Of a DNA stretch of 19,864 nucleotides, positions 1 to 6,936 are shown in pieces; the stretch's first letter is position 1, and the number at the start of each line of letters is the position of its first letter. A model generated the notes under the pieces. That model was given only the letters and a program-made list of their open reading frames with translations. It ran no database searches and was not told where the DNA came from. Position numbers and translations under genes: made by a program. Origin of the DNA: JAMCXS01 sp964459065 (lineage in GTDB: Bacteria; Acidobacteriota; Terriglobia; UBA7540); NCBI GenBank assembly GCA_964459065.1, contig CAYWMN010000048.1:1-19864 (forward strand), in the 5' to 3' direction.

Positions 1-1242
1 ATCCCCGTTCTCGGCAAATATAGCTCCTACGATGTTCCGGTTCTGCGTAAGCATGAGCAATGGTTTGAAGATATGGGGATAAATTGGCTGTTGCTCGACT
101 GGAGCAACCTGCTGTGGATGAAACCTGCATGGGAAGAGCACAAAGGCGCCACCCATGAACTGGAAGAATCTACGGCGCTGCTTTTCAACACGTATGCCCA
201 ATTGTTAAAAGAAGGCCGGCATCCTCCCAAGCTGGTCATTATGCTCGGCCTGCAGAATGGACCGCCGATCCCGCACGGAGTCGAAAGACTCAACAGGATT
301 ATCGCGTGGACCAGCAAGCACTTTCTGGACAACCCCGCCTATAAAAACCTCTGGCTCTACTATCAAGGCAAACCGCTCTTAACCATTCTCTATAACGTCG
401 GTCTGTCCTGTCAGCAGATCGCCCAGCGAACTGCCGGCGTGGTGGCCCCGCAGTGGACCATTCGGTGGATGGGATCTCAACTTCAGGACACCCACGTCGA
501 GCGGTGCGGATTCTGGTCGTGGATGGACGGTCCGATTCGCCAGGTGGTGACCTACCATAACGGGCGGGCTGAAGAAGTTGTCGTCACTCCTTCCAGTTTT
601 CCCATTCCTGGAGGCTGGCTCGATCCCCGAGCGGTAGGCCGAGACCACGGCGCTCCTTACCTGGAAAGCTGGAAAGTTGCCTTCGCAAGCCGTCCGGAAT
701 TCATCCAGGTTCACCAATGGAACGAATTTGCCGGACAGGAGGAGGGCAAAGGCTCCGGTCCACACCATGATGTCTACGGTGACGAATATAATCTGGAATT
801 GAGCGATGATATTGAGCCCACCAGGATGAACCAGTGTGCCTATCGCGGCTGCGGAGGCTGGGGCTACTATTATATGAATCTGACTACAGCTTTGATTTCC
901 CTTTACCGCCGCCAAACGCCCGGAATCACCGTGATGGCCCTATCCGGCCCGTTTAAAGCGGCGGTGGTAAAAAAGCATGCTCTGCCTCTGCACTGGGAAA
1001 CAATTGGCAAGCAGCCTGCCAGCTACCGGCTCGACATGGACGGGAAGACAATTGCTGATAACATTCACGGGACAAAATATGTCTTGAATCTGCAGCACGT
1101 GCGGCCCGGCAAGCATAAAGTGACGCTGATCGCCAACGACGCTTACACTTACTTTGATCTTTCACCCAAGAAGCCAGCCAGGAGATCACGCAGGAAACTG
1201 CCTGTTACATCAACCATTGAATTCTCATATTCACCGAACTGA
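1..1242 (+). CDS. Glycoside-hydrolase-like protein (GH99/GH71 type), 5' truncated
   Basis: The frame is open from the first base, so the N-terminus lies outside the window; 413 residues are visible up to the TGA at 1240-1242. An ATG at 73 is internal, because coding-like sequence continues upstream of it. The visible part reads as a TIM-barrel-like catalytic region with strand-like segments such as NWLLLDWSN and PKLVIMLGL, a WSWMDGP segment and an HQWNEFAG motif, whose acidic residue and aromatic surroundings recall GH71/GH99-type and related DUF families. The last 90 or so residues (from about LPLHWETIGK) form a beta-rich domain like an Ig or carbohydrate-associated module. Seen: motifs and domain order. 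Inferred: action on a polysaccharide, probably outside the cytoplasm; the signal peptide would be off-window. The exact family and substrate are uncertain. Confidence 0.6.
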   Translation: MPVLGKYSSYDVPVLRKHEQWFEDMGINWLLLDWSNLLWMKPAWEEHKGATHELEESTALLFNTYAQLLKEGRHPPKLVIMLGLQNGPPIPHGVERLNRIIAWTSKHFLDNPAYKNLWLYYQGKPLLTILYNVGLSCQQIAQRTAGVVAPQWTIRWMGSQLQDTHVERCGFWSWMDGPIRQVVTYHNGRAEEVVVTPSSFPIPGGWLDPRAVGRDHGAPYLESWKVAFASRPEFIQVHQWNEFAGQEEGKGSGPHHDVYGDEYNLELSDDIEPTRMNQCAYRGCGGWGYYYMNLTTALISLYRRQTPGITVMALSGPFKAAVVKKHALPLHWETIGKQPASYRLDMDGKTIADNIHGTKYVLNLQHVRPGKHKVTLIANDAYTYFDLSPKKPARRSRRKLPVTSTIEFSYSPN

Positions 1243-1245
1243 GTT

Positions 1246-1416
1246 ACCGGCCGGTATCGGTTGATTCTGGCCGTAAATGTAATGCACAATAGCTTTGTGC
1301 GGCGCTGTGAGTTCCGCCCAACGGGTTTGACGACGGAAGTATTTTTCGCAACGGGGTAGCTCTCGTAAAACAAAATGTTCAGAACTCTTCCCTGCCGCTC
1401 CTGACCGGCCGATACC
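1246..1416. other. Intergenic region with nested inverted repeats (possible structured RNA)
   Basis: The 295-base gap between the hydrolase-like gene and the Sco-like gene has no convincing gene. It starts with a perfect 12-base palindrome, TACCGGCCGGTA (1245-1256). GGTATCGGTTG at 1253-1263 can pair with CGGCCGATACC at 1406-1416 (nine Watson-Crick and two G-U pairs), closing a domain of about 140 bases. Inside are a 6-bp hairpin, GCACAA/TTGTGC (1284-1289 with 1295-1300), and a nested hairpin, TTCCG/CGGAA (1312-1316 with 1334-1338) around CCC/GGG. A weak promoter-like pair (TTGATT 1261-1266, CACAAT 1285-1290, 18-base spacer) overlaps. It matches no RNA family I know; pairing by chance is possible. 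Confidence 0.3.
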
Positions 1417-1537
1417 AGGCCTTTTTCGGTTGCCGTTTTGCCCCTCGTCAAGCACACTCCATCGTTCCCGCCGCTCACTTTAGAAAAGGCCGGAACTCTA
1501 TCTGGATAGGGTAAATTATCGAAAAAGGAAACCTTAG

Positions 1538-2710
1538 ATGTCGAGTCTGGAAGACGAACAGAAACCGCAAGAATCCCGGAACCTGTTTCAACGCCATTGG
1601 CGGCTGATTGTTTCCGCGGGTGGAATCTTACTGCTGCTGACACTGGTGGTAACCTCGATATTCTTCGTCAAGAAGAGAACCGCTGAAGGCAGCATCCTTG
1701 CGCCCGGATTTGTGCTACGCGACCAGAACGGCAAGCTGACTTCACTGGCGCAGTTCAGGGGCAAGGTCGTCGTACTCACCTTCATCGATCCCGAGTGCCA
1801 CCAAATCTGCCCACTCACGACCAAGAGCATGGTGGAGGCGCTTAACCGGCTGGGGCCAGCCGCCGCATCGCAGGTCCAACTGATCGGCATCAATGCCAAT
1901 CCCATGAAAACCCGGGTTGCCGACGTAGCAGCTTATACGCGCGTGCATGAATTACAGGGGCGCTGGCTTTTTCTGACCGGCTCGCCGGCACAATTAAAAC
2001 GCGTTTGGCGCAACTATCACGTTTATGTTGGAGAAAGGAACGGCGACGTCGTTCACGAGGCGGTTGTCTTCATCATCGGCAGGAATGGCTACGAGCGAGA
2101 CGAAGGCACCACGTCCATGAGCTACGAGTCTGTCGGCCAGGAAGCTCAGGCGCTTGCCAAGCAAATCGCGACCCTGCTGCCCGGCCATCCCTCCATCCCA
2201 GCTTCAAGCCAGACCCCAAAGCAACCGGGGAAACCGGTCGTTCCGAGCCAGACGGTCAGTTTGACGGCCCTGGGATCCAAGCAACAAACTGTAAAACTTG
2301 GAGGCGCCCATCCGCGCCTGCTGCTCTTTTTCGCCGGGTGGCTTGGACAAGAATCGGTCCTGTCAAATAAGCTCGGGGCGCTCGACCGTTACGGTGCTGT
2401 GGCGCGAAAGCGAAACTGGCCAGATCCCCTGGCAGTTGACGAACTCACCACAGAACCCTCAGCCTCTGAAGCCGAGAAAGTACTCACTCCCCTTGCCGCC
2501 AAGCTTCATACGCCCATCGTTCAGGATGCCACCGGAGAGATCGCCGATGGGTATGCTGTTAATGACCTCCCGTGGTTCGTGCTGACTTCGCCCAAGGGAA
2601 AGATTCTCTGGGATCATGACGGCTGGCTTTCGGCGGCCGACCTCAGCCGGCAAGTGCACAAAGCATTGGCCGTACCCAGACACAAAGAATCAAAACCGGC
2701 GCCTGAATAG
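1538..2710 (+). CDS. Membrane-anchored Sco1/SenC-like protein with a second thioredoxin-like domain
   Basis: This 390-residue protein has a short cytoplasmic N-terminus, one transmembrane anchor (about residues 22-44) and a Sco1/SenC/PrrC domain (about 53-215). The Sco copper site is complete: CHQIC (C87 and C91 in DPECHQICP) and the distal histidine H173 in VVHEAVVF. Sco proteins bind copper and reduce thiols for the CuA centre of cytochrome c oxidase on the outer face of the membrane. After a Pro/Ser-rich linker (about 215-238) comes a second thioredoxin-like fold (about 238-380) with LLLFFAGWLGQES where a CXXC would sit and a cis-Pro-like NDLPWFVLT; it has no cysteines, so it should be redox-inactive. 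Typical Sco proteins are about 200 residues, so the C-terminal half is an unusual addition. The ATG at 1538 has a good ribosome site, AAGGAAA. The radical SAM gene follows after 62 bases. Confidence 0.85.
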   Translation: MSSLEDEQKPQESRNLFQRHWRLIVSAGGILLLLTLVVTSIFFVKKRTAEGSILAPGFVLRDQNGKLTSLAQFRGKVVVLTFIDPECHQICPLTTKSMVEALNRLGPAAASQVQLIGINANPMKTRVADVAAYTRVHELQGRWLFLTGSPAQLKRVWRNYHVYVGERNGDVVHEAVVFIIGRNGYERDEGTTSMSYESVGQEAQALAKQIATLLPGHPSIPASSQTPKQPGKPVVPSQTVSLTALGSKQQTVKLGGAHPRLLLFFAGWLGQESVLSNKLGALDRYGAVARKRNWPDPLAVDELTTEPSASEAEKVLTPLAAKLHTPIVQDATGEIADGYAVNDLPWFVLTSPKGKILWDHDGWLSAADLSRQVHKALAVPRHKESKPAPE

Positions 2711-2740
2711 GAACCCTGCGCGGGCTTCAAGGTTCACCTG

Positions 2741-2758
2741 CGGCGGGGGCGCCGTTTT
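2741..2758 (+). terminator. Possible weak intrinsic terminator or hairpin
   Basis: CGGCG (2741-2745) and CGCCG (2750-2754) form a 5-bp all-GC stem with a GGGG loop, followed directly by TTTT. It sits 31 bases after the Sco-like stop and 19 bases before the next start, so it could partly separate the two genes. The T-run is short and the hairpin small, so readthrough is likely. Confidence 0.3.
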
Positions 2759-2772
2759 GGTAAAATCAAATC

Positions 2773-3915
2773 ATGATGAAACCTGCTAGTGATTTTTCCA
2801 AGGCGCCCTTTCTGGTAATTTGGGAGACGACCCAGGCCTGTGATCTTGCCTGCATGCACTGCCGTGCTTCGGCCCAGCCCCTGCGCCATCCCGAAGAACT
2901 GACGACGGAGGAAGGGTTCAAACTGCTGGCCGACACCGCCCGGATGGGCACGCCCGTTTTTATCCTAAGCGGCGGCGACCCCGCCAAACGTCCCGACCTG
3001 CTGGACCTGGTGCGCGAGGGGAAAAGGCTGGGCCTCCGCATGGGGACGGTACCGGCCGCGACTCCCACTCTGGCGCCGGAAATGATTCGCGGTCTGAAAC
3101 AGGCTGGGCTTGACCAGATGGCCCTCAGCCTGGATTACCCTCGCGCCGATCTTCACGACGGCTTCCGTTGCGTCAAAGGGGCTTTTGACAAGACGCTACA
3201 AGCGGCAGAATGGGCACACCAGAACAACCTCCCCTTACAAATCAACACAACGCTCTGGGCGGGCTCAGCCCCCTATCTCTCCGAAATGGCCGAACTGGTT
3301 GAGCGCCTTCAGGCGGTCTTTTGGGAGGTCTTTTTCCTGGTTCCCGTTGGACGGGGTGAATCCCTGGACGGAATCGAAGCACGCCGCTGCGAGGAATTAT
3401 TCGCCACACTGTATGAGGTTCAGAAAAAGTCTCGCTTCATCTTAAAGGTTACCGAGGCCCCGCACTATCGCCGCTACGTGGCGCAACGCGAGGCTGGCAA
3501 CGGGTCGGGCCAGCAATCACCGGCCCCCAAAGCTCCTCACGGCGCGGTGTCGATGCCTCAAATGCTCCGCCGGTCTGAGGGCCCCGGGCACACGATCGGG
3601 TTTGCCCCCCACGGCGTGAACGCCGGCAAGGGCTTTGTTTTTGTCTCCCATGTGGGGGAAGTTTATCCGAGCGGTTTCCTCCCGAGGTCGGCAGGCAACG
3701 TGCGAGCGAACAGCATCGTCGAAATCTATCGCGACGCTCCGCTCATGCGCGAACTGCGCGATCCCGATGCCCTGCACGGCCGGTGCCAGCGATGCGAATA
3801 TCGCACCATCTGCGGCGGTTCGCGGTCACGGGCCTATGCGCTTACCGGCGACTATCTTGCGACTGATCCCTGGTGCGCCTATCAACCTCAGCCGCTCCAG
3901 CAGGTTCGCAGGTAG
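2773..3915 (+). CDS. Radical SAM/SPASM protein, TIGR04053 type
   Basis: This 380-residue protein opens with the radical SAM cluster motif CDLACMHC (C23, C27, C30), which binds the 4Fe-4S cluster that cleaves S-adenosylmethionine. The context PFLVIWETTQACDLACMHCR is typical of TIGR04053 proteins and of the wider AhbD/NirJ/PqqE-like group. FILSGGDP (the GGE-like SAM-amino motif) and LQINTTLW follow. The C-terminal SPASM/twitch region holds C338, C341 and C347 (RCQRCEYRTIC) and C368, ligands for an auxiliary cluster. At the earlier SPASM position VYPSGFLP has Ser where many SPASM proteins have Cys, so one auxiliary cluster is more likely than two. The substrate is unknown; relatives act on haem precursors or on peptides. 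The first of two adjacent ATGs (2773/2776) is used here; no strong ribosome site is visible. Confidence 0.85.
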   Translation: MMKPASDFSKAPFLVIWETTQACDLACMHCRASAQPLRHPEELTTEEGFKLLADTARMGTPVFILSGGDPAKRPDLLDLVREGKRLGLRMGTVPAATPTLAPEMIRGLKQAGLDQMALSLDYPRADLHDGFRCVKGAFDKTLQAAEWAHQNNLPLQINTTLWAGSAPYLSEMAELVERLQAVFWEVFFLVPVGRGESLDGIEARRCEELFATLYEVQKKSRFILKVTEAPHYRRYVAQREAGNGSGQQSPAPKAPHGAVSMPQMLRRSEGPGHTIGFAPHGVNAGKGFVFVSHVGEVYPSGFLPRSAGNVRANSIVEIYRDAPLMRELRDPDALHGRCQRCEYRTICGGSRSRAYALTGDYLATDPWCAYQPQPLQQVRR

Positions 3916-4219
3916 CATTCCACGGTGGTATAGAAATACCGCGTATTACATTGCAGGAGTCGAAACCCGGGAGGCCCGCAAACGGCTAGCGTGGTTCGAC
4001 TGCTACGAGCCTCATAGGCAGAAGATGGCCTTAACCCGTCGTCATCCCGTGATCAGCCGGAAGAAGAAGCGGACGCCTGGTTAAAAAACAACAACGACGA
4101 CATTCGAGTCCAAAAACCCCATGCCATGAAACATCAGAACGACCGCCCGACTAACAATCCAGGCCCTTAACCTGTTTTGTGCTTGCCAGCGGCCACGCGC
4201 TAATTGTCGAGGAGAGATC
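3916..4219. other. Intergenic region with two tandem hairpins (3925-3942 and 3958-4001)
   Basis: This 304-base gap has no supported gene. Two consecutive inverted repeats lie at its start. GTGGTAT (3925-3931) pairs with ATACCGC (3936-3942) around an AGAA loop, with one G-U pair. AGTCGAA (3958-3964) pairs with TTCGACT (3995-4001), extended by CC/GG past a bulged A, and encloses a small perfect hairpin CGGG-agg-CCCG (3968-3978). Neither is followed by a T-run, so simple termination is not supported. The rest (4002-4219) shows only the GAGGAG ribosome site of the next gene (4209-4214). Confidence 0.35.
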
Positions 4220-4573
4220 ATGGAACACCAGCGATTTGAAGGCGACCGGACTTTGATGCGGATTCACATCGGCGAGTCAGACAAGTGGCACGGGAAATTA
4301 CTTTACGAAGCCATTGTGGAACTTCTCCGGAAAGAGGGTTTCTACGGCGCGACAGTCCTCCGCGGGGTGGGAGGTTACGGGTCCTCGAGCCGTTACCACA
4401 CGGAGAAGATTCTGCGGTTGTCACAAGACCTGCCCATCATCATTGAAGTCGTCGAGGATGCGGAGCGAATCGAAAAAATTCTTCCCCGGCTTGATGACAT
4501 GGTGGACGGTGGTTTGGTCACCCTTGAAAAAGCCCACGTCATTCTTTATCGGCCCGGGACGAAGGAGAAATAA
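4220..4573 (+). CDS. DUF190 family PII-like protein
   Basis: This 117-residue protein matches DUF190 in length and sequence: LMRIHIGESDKWHGKLLYEA at the first strand and helix, then GFYGATVLRGVGGYGSS, LSQDLPIIIEVVEDAERI and GLVTLEKAHVILY. Structures of the family resemble PII signalling proteins (ferredoxin-like trimers), and many members sit beside CrcB fluoride channels; no crcB is present here. A regulatory or ligand-sensing role in the cytoplasm is therefore inferred, with the ligand unknown. The ATG has a strong ribosome site, GAGGAG, 5 bases upstream. It is the first gene of a same-strand run with the phosphoesterase (78-base gap) and the ATPase, which suggests a shared transcript. Confidence 0.88.
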   Translation: MEHQRFEGDRTLMRIHIGESDKWHGKLLYEAIVELLRKEGFYGATVLRGVGGYGSSSRYHTEKILRLSQDLPIIIEVVEDAERIEKILPRLDDMVDGGLVTLEKAHVILYRPGTKEK

Positions 4574-4580
4574 AAATGGG

Positions 4581-4623
4581 GCAGGATGGCACACTGGAAA
4601 CAGCTGAAGTGCCTTCAGCCTGC
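4581..4623 (+). other. Intercistronic stem-loop between DUF190 and phosphoesterase genes
   Basis: A perfect 7-bp stem GCTGAAG (4603-4609) / CTTCAGC (4613-4619) with a 3-base loop fills much of the 78-base gap. As an alternative or outer helix, GCAGG (4581-4585) can pair with CCTGC (4619-4623). No T-run follows, so it looks more like an RNA-stability or processing hairpin than a terminator. Confidence 0.4.
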
Positions 4624-4651
4624 TTGTGGCGCTGCGGTTGAGGGCTTCTGA

Positions 4652-5344
4652 ATGCGAATTGTCATTGTTTCAGACATTCACGGCAATTTCGACGCCCTTT
4701 CCGCGCTTCCGGAAACAGGGGACGAGCTTTGGGTTCTGGGCGACCTGGTCAACTACGGTCCCGAACCGGGGCCGGTGGTCGACTTTGTAAGATCCAGAGC
4801 ATCGATCGTGGTTCGAGGCAACCACGACCACTCGATCGGTTACAACGAAGATCCCCGATGCTCGCCCCGCTTTCGCGAAATGGCGGCGGCGACGCGGCAT
4901 TTCACGGATTCTGTTCTGGGATTTGAACAGAAGTACTATCTTCAAAACCTGCCTCTGAGCCTTGCGACCCAAAAGGGAAAAACCCGCTTCTACCTCTGCC
5001 ACGCAGTGCCCTCCGATCCGCTTTTCGGTTATTGCGGCACCGGGTCGCCACGCTGGGTTCAAGAAGTTGAGAGCGTCAACGCTGATGTGATCTTAGTGGG
5101 ACACACCCACATTCCTGCCATGCGTTCCTTCGGTTCCCGTGTGGTCGTCAATCCGGGCAGCCTAGGGCAGCCCAAGACGGGAAGGCCCGAGGCGCGGTAT
5201 GCAGTATGGGAGGACGGCAAGCTCGAACTGAAGTCGTATCCGTATCAGGTGGATGACGCAGCGGCCAAAATCCAAGCCATGCCGATTGACGCCGCGCTGC
5301 GCAAGGAATTAATTACGATTCTGCAAACGGGAACCATCCCGTAG
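4652..5344 (+). CDS. Calcineurin-like metallophosphoesterase (YfcE/MJ0936 group)
   Basis: This 230-residue protein carries all the metallophosphoesterase blocks: SDIHGN (D8, H10), LGDLVNYGP (D31), RGNHDH (N57, H58), LCHAVP (H117) and VGHTHIP (H151, H153), then the VVNPGSLGQP loop common to YfcE-like enzymes. These residues bind a two-metal centre that hydrolyses phosphomono- or phosphodiesters. Length and motifs fit a single-domain cytoplasmic enzyme; the natural substrate cannot be read from the sequence. The ATG at 4652 follows a good GAGGG ribosome site (4640-4644), 7 bases upstream. The P-loop gene begins 17 bases after its stop, consistent with an operon. Confidence 0.9.
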   Translation: MRIVIVSDIHGNFDALSALPETGDELWVLGDLVNYGPEPGPVVDFVRSRASIVVRGNHDHSIGYNEDPRCSPRFREMAAATRHFTDSVLGFEQKYYLQNLPLSLATQKGKTRFYLCHAVPSDPLFGYCGTGSPRWVQEVESVNADVILVGHTHIPAMRSFGSRVVVNPGSLGQPKTGRPEARYAVWEDGKLELKSYPYQVDDAAAKIQAMPIDAALRKELITILQTGTIP

Positions 5345-5361
5345 GAACAGAAAGCGGCGAA

Positions 5362-6219
5362 ATGCAGCAAAAGCCTGAAACGACAAAAAGGAGCAATGGC
5401 AGAATAGCTGCCGGGGGAAACGGAATCTCTTTCCTCGGACGGGATGGCGAATCGCGTCGTATTACAGAGGCCCTCCGGAAAAAAGAAAGCCTGATGATCG
5501 CCGGCCCGGCCGATATCGGCAAGACCACCCTGATCCAAAACGTGATCCGGAATCTGCCCGGCGACCTTCGTCCAAAGTGTCTCTACCTGCCGGGTTTCAA
5601 AGATCTACAGAACCTGTTGCGGAGTCTCATTAATGCCCTTCACCAGGCGAACAGTCCCGGCCTGCACCAACAGCTCAAAGCAGCAAGGGTTTCTGATGCC
5701 AATTTCGACGTCTGGCTAAAAGCGCTCCCCAGTTCCAAGTTAAAAGGAATCGTTTACCAGGCAGCTGAAACAGGCGACTATAGGATCATTTTCGACCACA
5801 TTCCGCTCCTGACCCACGCCAGAGCAAAGATTATTAAAGAGCTTTTCTGGATGCGCGATACTCCAGTTTATCTGCTGATAAGAAATGGTCCGAAATCCCG
5901 GATCGCACAGTGGATGCGTTTTTTCTATTGGAGCAACCGCCAATGCTTGACTCTGGGCCCGCTGGCTGAGCCCGTGGCCGGCGAATTGCTGGAAGCGTGC
6001 ATTAAGAAGTTTCAATTGTCCAGCTTCGACCTGGAAGAATTCAGAGATGAGGTTCTTGCCTTAAGCGGCGGGGCACCGGGCGCCATTGTAAAGATGTGCG
6101 CGCTTGCTGCGGAACCGCGCCATCAATATGGATCGCGCATCAAAACCAAGCTCGTGCATATTGACTATTTGATGAGCGGGTCAAGTCCGGGCCACTCGCG
6201 TGAAAGAAAAGCTCGCTGA
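5362..6219 (+). CDS. Small P-loop ATPase of the AAA/STAND type, function unknown
   Basis: This 285-residue protein has a Walker A motif GPADIGKTT (residues 48-56). FLGRDGESRRI before it resembles the 'GR-E' entry of STAND and AAA_16/ATPase_2 domains. A Walker B-like strand RIIFDHIPLL (D145) follows, with His where the catalytic acid usually stands. A sensor-1-like strand VYLLIRNG comes next, and SGGAPGAIVKMC (235-246) corresponds to the G-P motif at the end of such domains. The protein stops about 40 residues later with a basic tail, so there is no WD40, TPR or effector domain of the kind usually fused to STAND ATPases. It should bind ATP; hydrolysis is less sure. It is the third gene of the DUF190 and phosphoesterase run. 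Partner and role are unknown. Confidence 0.65.
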   Translation: MQQKPETTKRSNGRIAAGGNGISFLGRDGESRRITEALRKKESLMIAGPADIGKTTLIQNVIRNLPGDLRPKCLYLPGFKDLQNLLRSLINALHQANSPGLHQQLKAARVSDANFDVWLKALPSSKLKGIVYQAAETGDYRIIFDHIPLLTHARAKIIKELFWMRDTPVYLLIRNGPKSRIAQWMRFFYWSNRQCLTLGPLAEPVAGELLEACIKKFQLSSFDLEEFRDEVLALSGGAPGAIVKMCALAAEPRHQYGSRIKTKLVHIDYLMSGSSPGHSRERKAR

Positions 6220-6312
6220 CCTGAGACCTTCAAGCAGTCCAAGCTATCATCATGCCCAGTGAATTGGCTGGAAACCATCAACCCGTTCATCATGGCAGCG
6301 TTCACCGTTTCG

Positions 6313-6936
6313 CTATTCTGCTTGAGAAAAGAACGTAGCTTCGCTGTCGGGTTTATGCGACGAGCGTATTCTCAGAATTTTCTGAAAGAAAAGGCTATTG
6401 GGGATCTGCAGGAAGTGCTGTCCCGTCGTTTGTTCTCCATCGGCTGATTGCAGGTTCAGAGTTGTAAACATCAGATTCATCGCCACGACCCGTCCGCCGA
6501 CACCAGCCCCGCTGCTTTCAATCAATTCCACAGTGTCACCAATGCGAAAGGGCCGGAAGGTCAATACCAGAAGCGCGGCGGTTGCATTGCCGAGCATGCT
6601 CCAGACGGCGACAAACCCCACAGCAATTGCGGCCAGCCCCGCGGAGATCACTGCCCATGCGCTGCCGAACACCCCAGCCACCTGCAGCAAGATCAGCACC
6701 GTCAGGAACAGGATCGCGAGACGTTGAAACGATTGCAAACGTCTTGCCATGACCGGGGCGATATAGTTCGATTCACGGAGCCTGTTGATCAGCCGCCGCA
6801 GAATAGCGGACACAAGTATGGCAGCAGCAACAATGATCACACCGGCTGCGAGTTCATCGATAACAGGAGCGTACGTCCTAAGAAAGCCCGAAACAAAGAC
6901 GCTCAGATTTGCCAGGAGCATGGAGCCCTTCACCAT
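6313..6936 (-). CDS. Minimal MscS-type mechanosensitive channel
   Basis: This 207-residue membrane protein has three predicted transmembrane segments (about 28-50, 72-92 and 94-128). The last is the Ala/Gly-rich pore helix (AGLAAIAVGFVAVWSMLGN), followed by the MscS signature LTFRPFRIGDTVEL and a beta-domain ending in LQIPNSLFFQKIL (around 176-188). It is shorter than E. coli MscS (286 residues): after the beta-domain only about 20 polar residues remain, so the alpha/beta cytoplasmic vestibule is missing. A loop in the beta-domain (QSADGEQTTGQ) is longer than usual. The start is supported by GAGGAAG upstream on the minus strand (about 6946-6952). Role: opens under membrane tension to release solutes. 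The gene converges on the ATPase gene with a 93-base gap in which I saw no terminator. Confidence 0.82.
   Translation of the reverse strand: MVKGSMLLANLSVFVSGFLRTYAPVIDELAAGVIIVAAAILVSAILRRLINRLRESNYIAPVMARRLQSFQRLAILFLTVLILLQVAGVFGSAWAVISAGLAAIAVGFVAVWSMLGNATAALLVLTFRPFRIGDTVELIESSGAGVGGRVVAMNLMFTTLNLQSADGEQTTGQHFLQIPNSLFFQKILRIRSSHKPDSEATFFSQAE

Noticed and set aside
379..915. A 178-codon minus-strand frame in the hydrolase-like gene
   Set aside because: It is antisense to the coherent plus-strand protein, with no ribosome site or recognisable domain.
3958..4030. Possible c-di-GMP (GEMM-I) riboswitch, because of GAAA, GCAAAC and GATGGC segments
   Set aside because: The order and spacing of the conserved blocks do not match: no GGACGCAAAGC core and no matching receptor helix. 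It is left as an unnamed hairpin region.
3635..4084. A 149-codon frame crossing the end of the radical SAM gene into the gap
   Set aside because: It overlaps the SPASM cysteines in another frame, and the tail in the gap has no coding character or homology I recognise.
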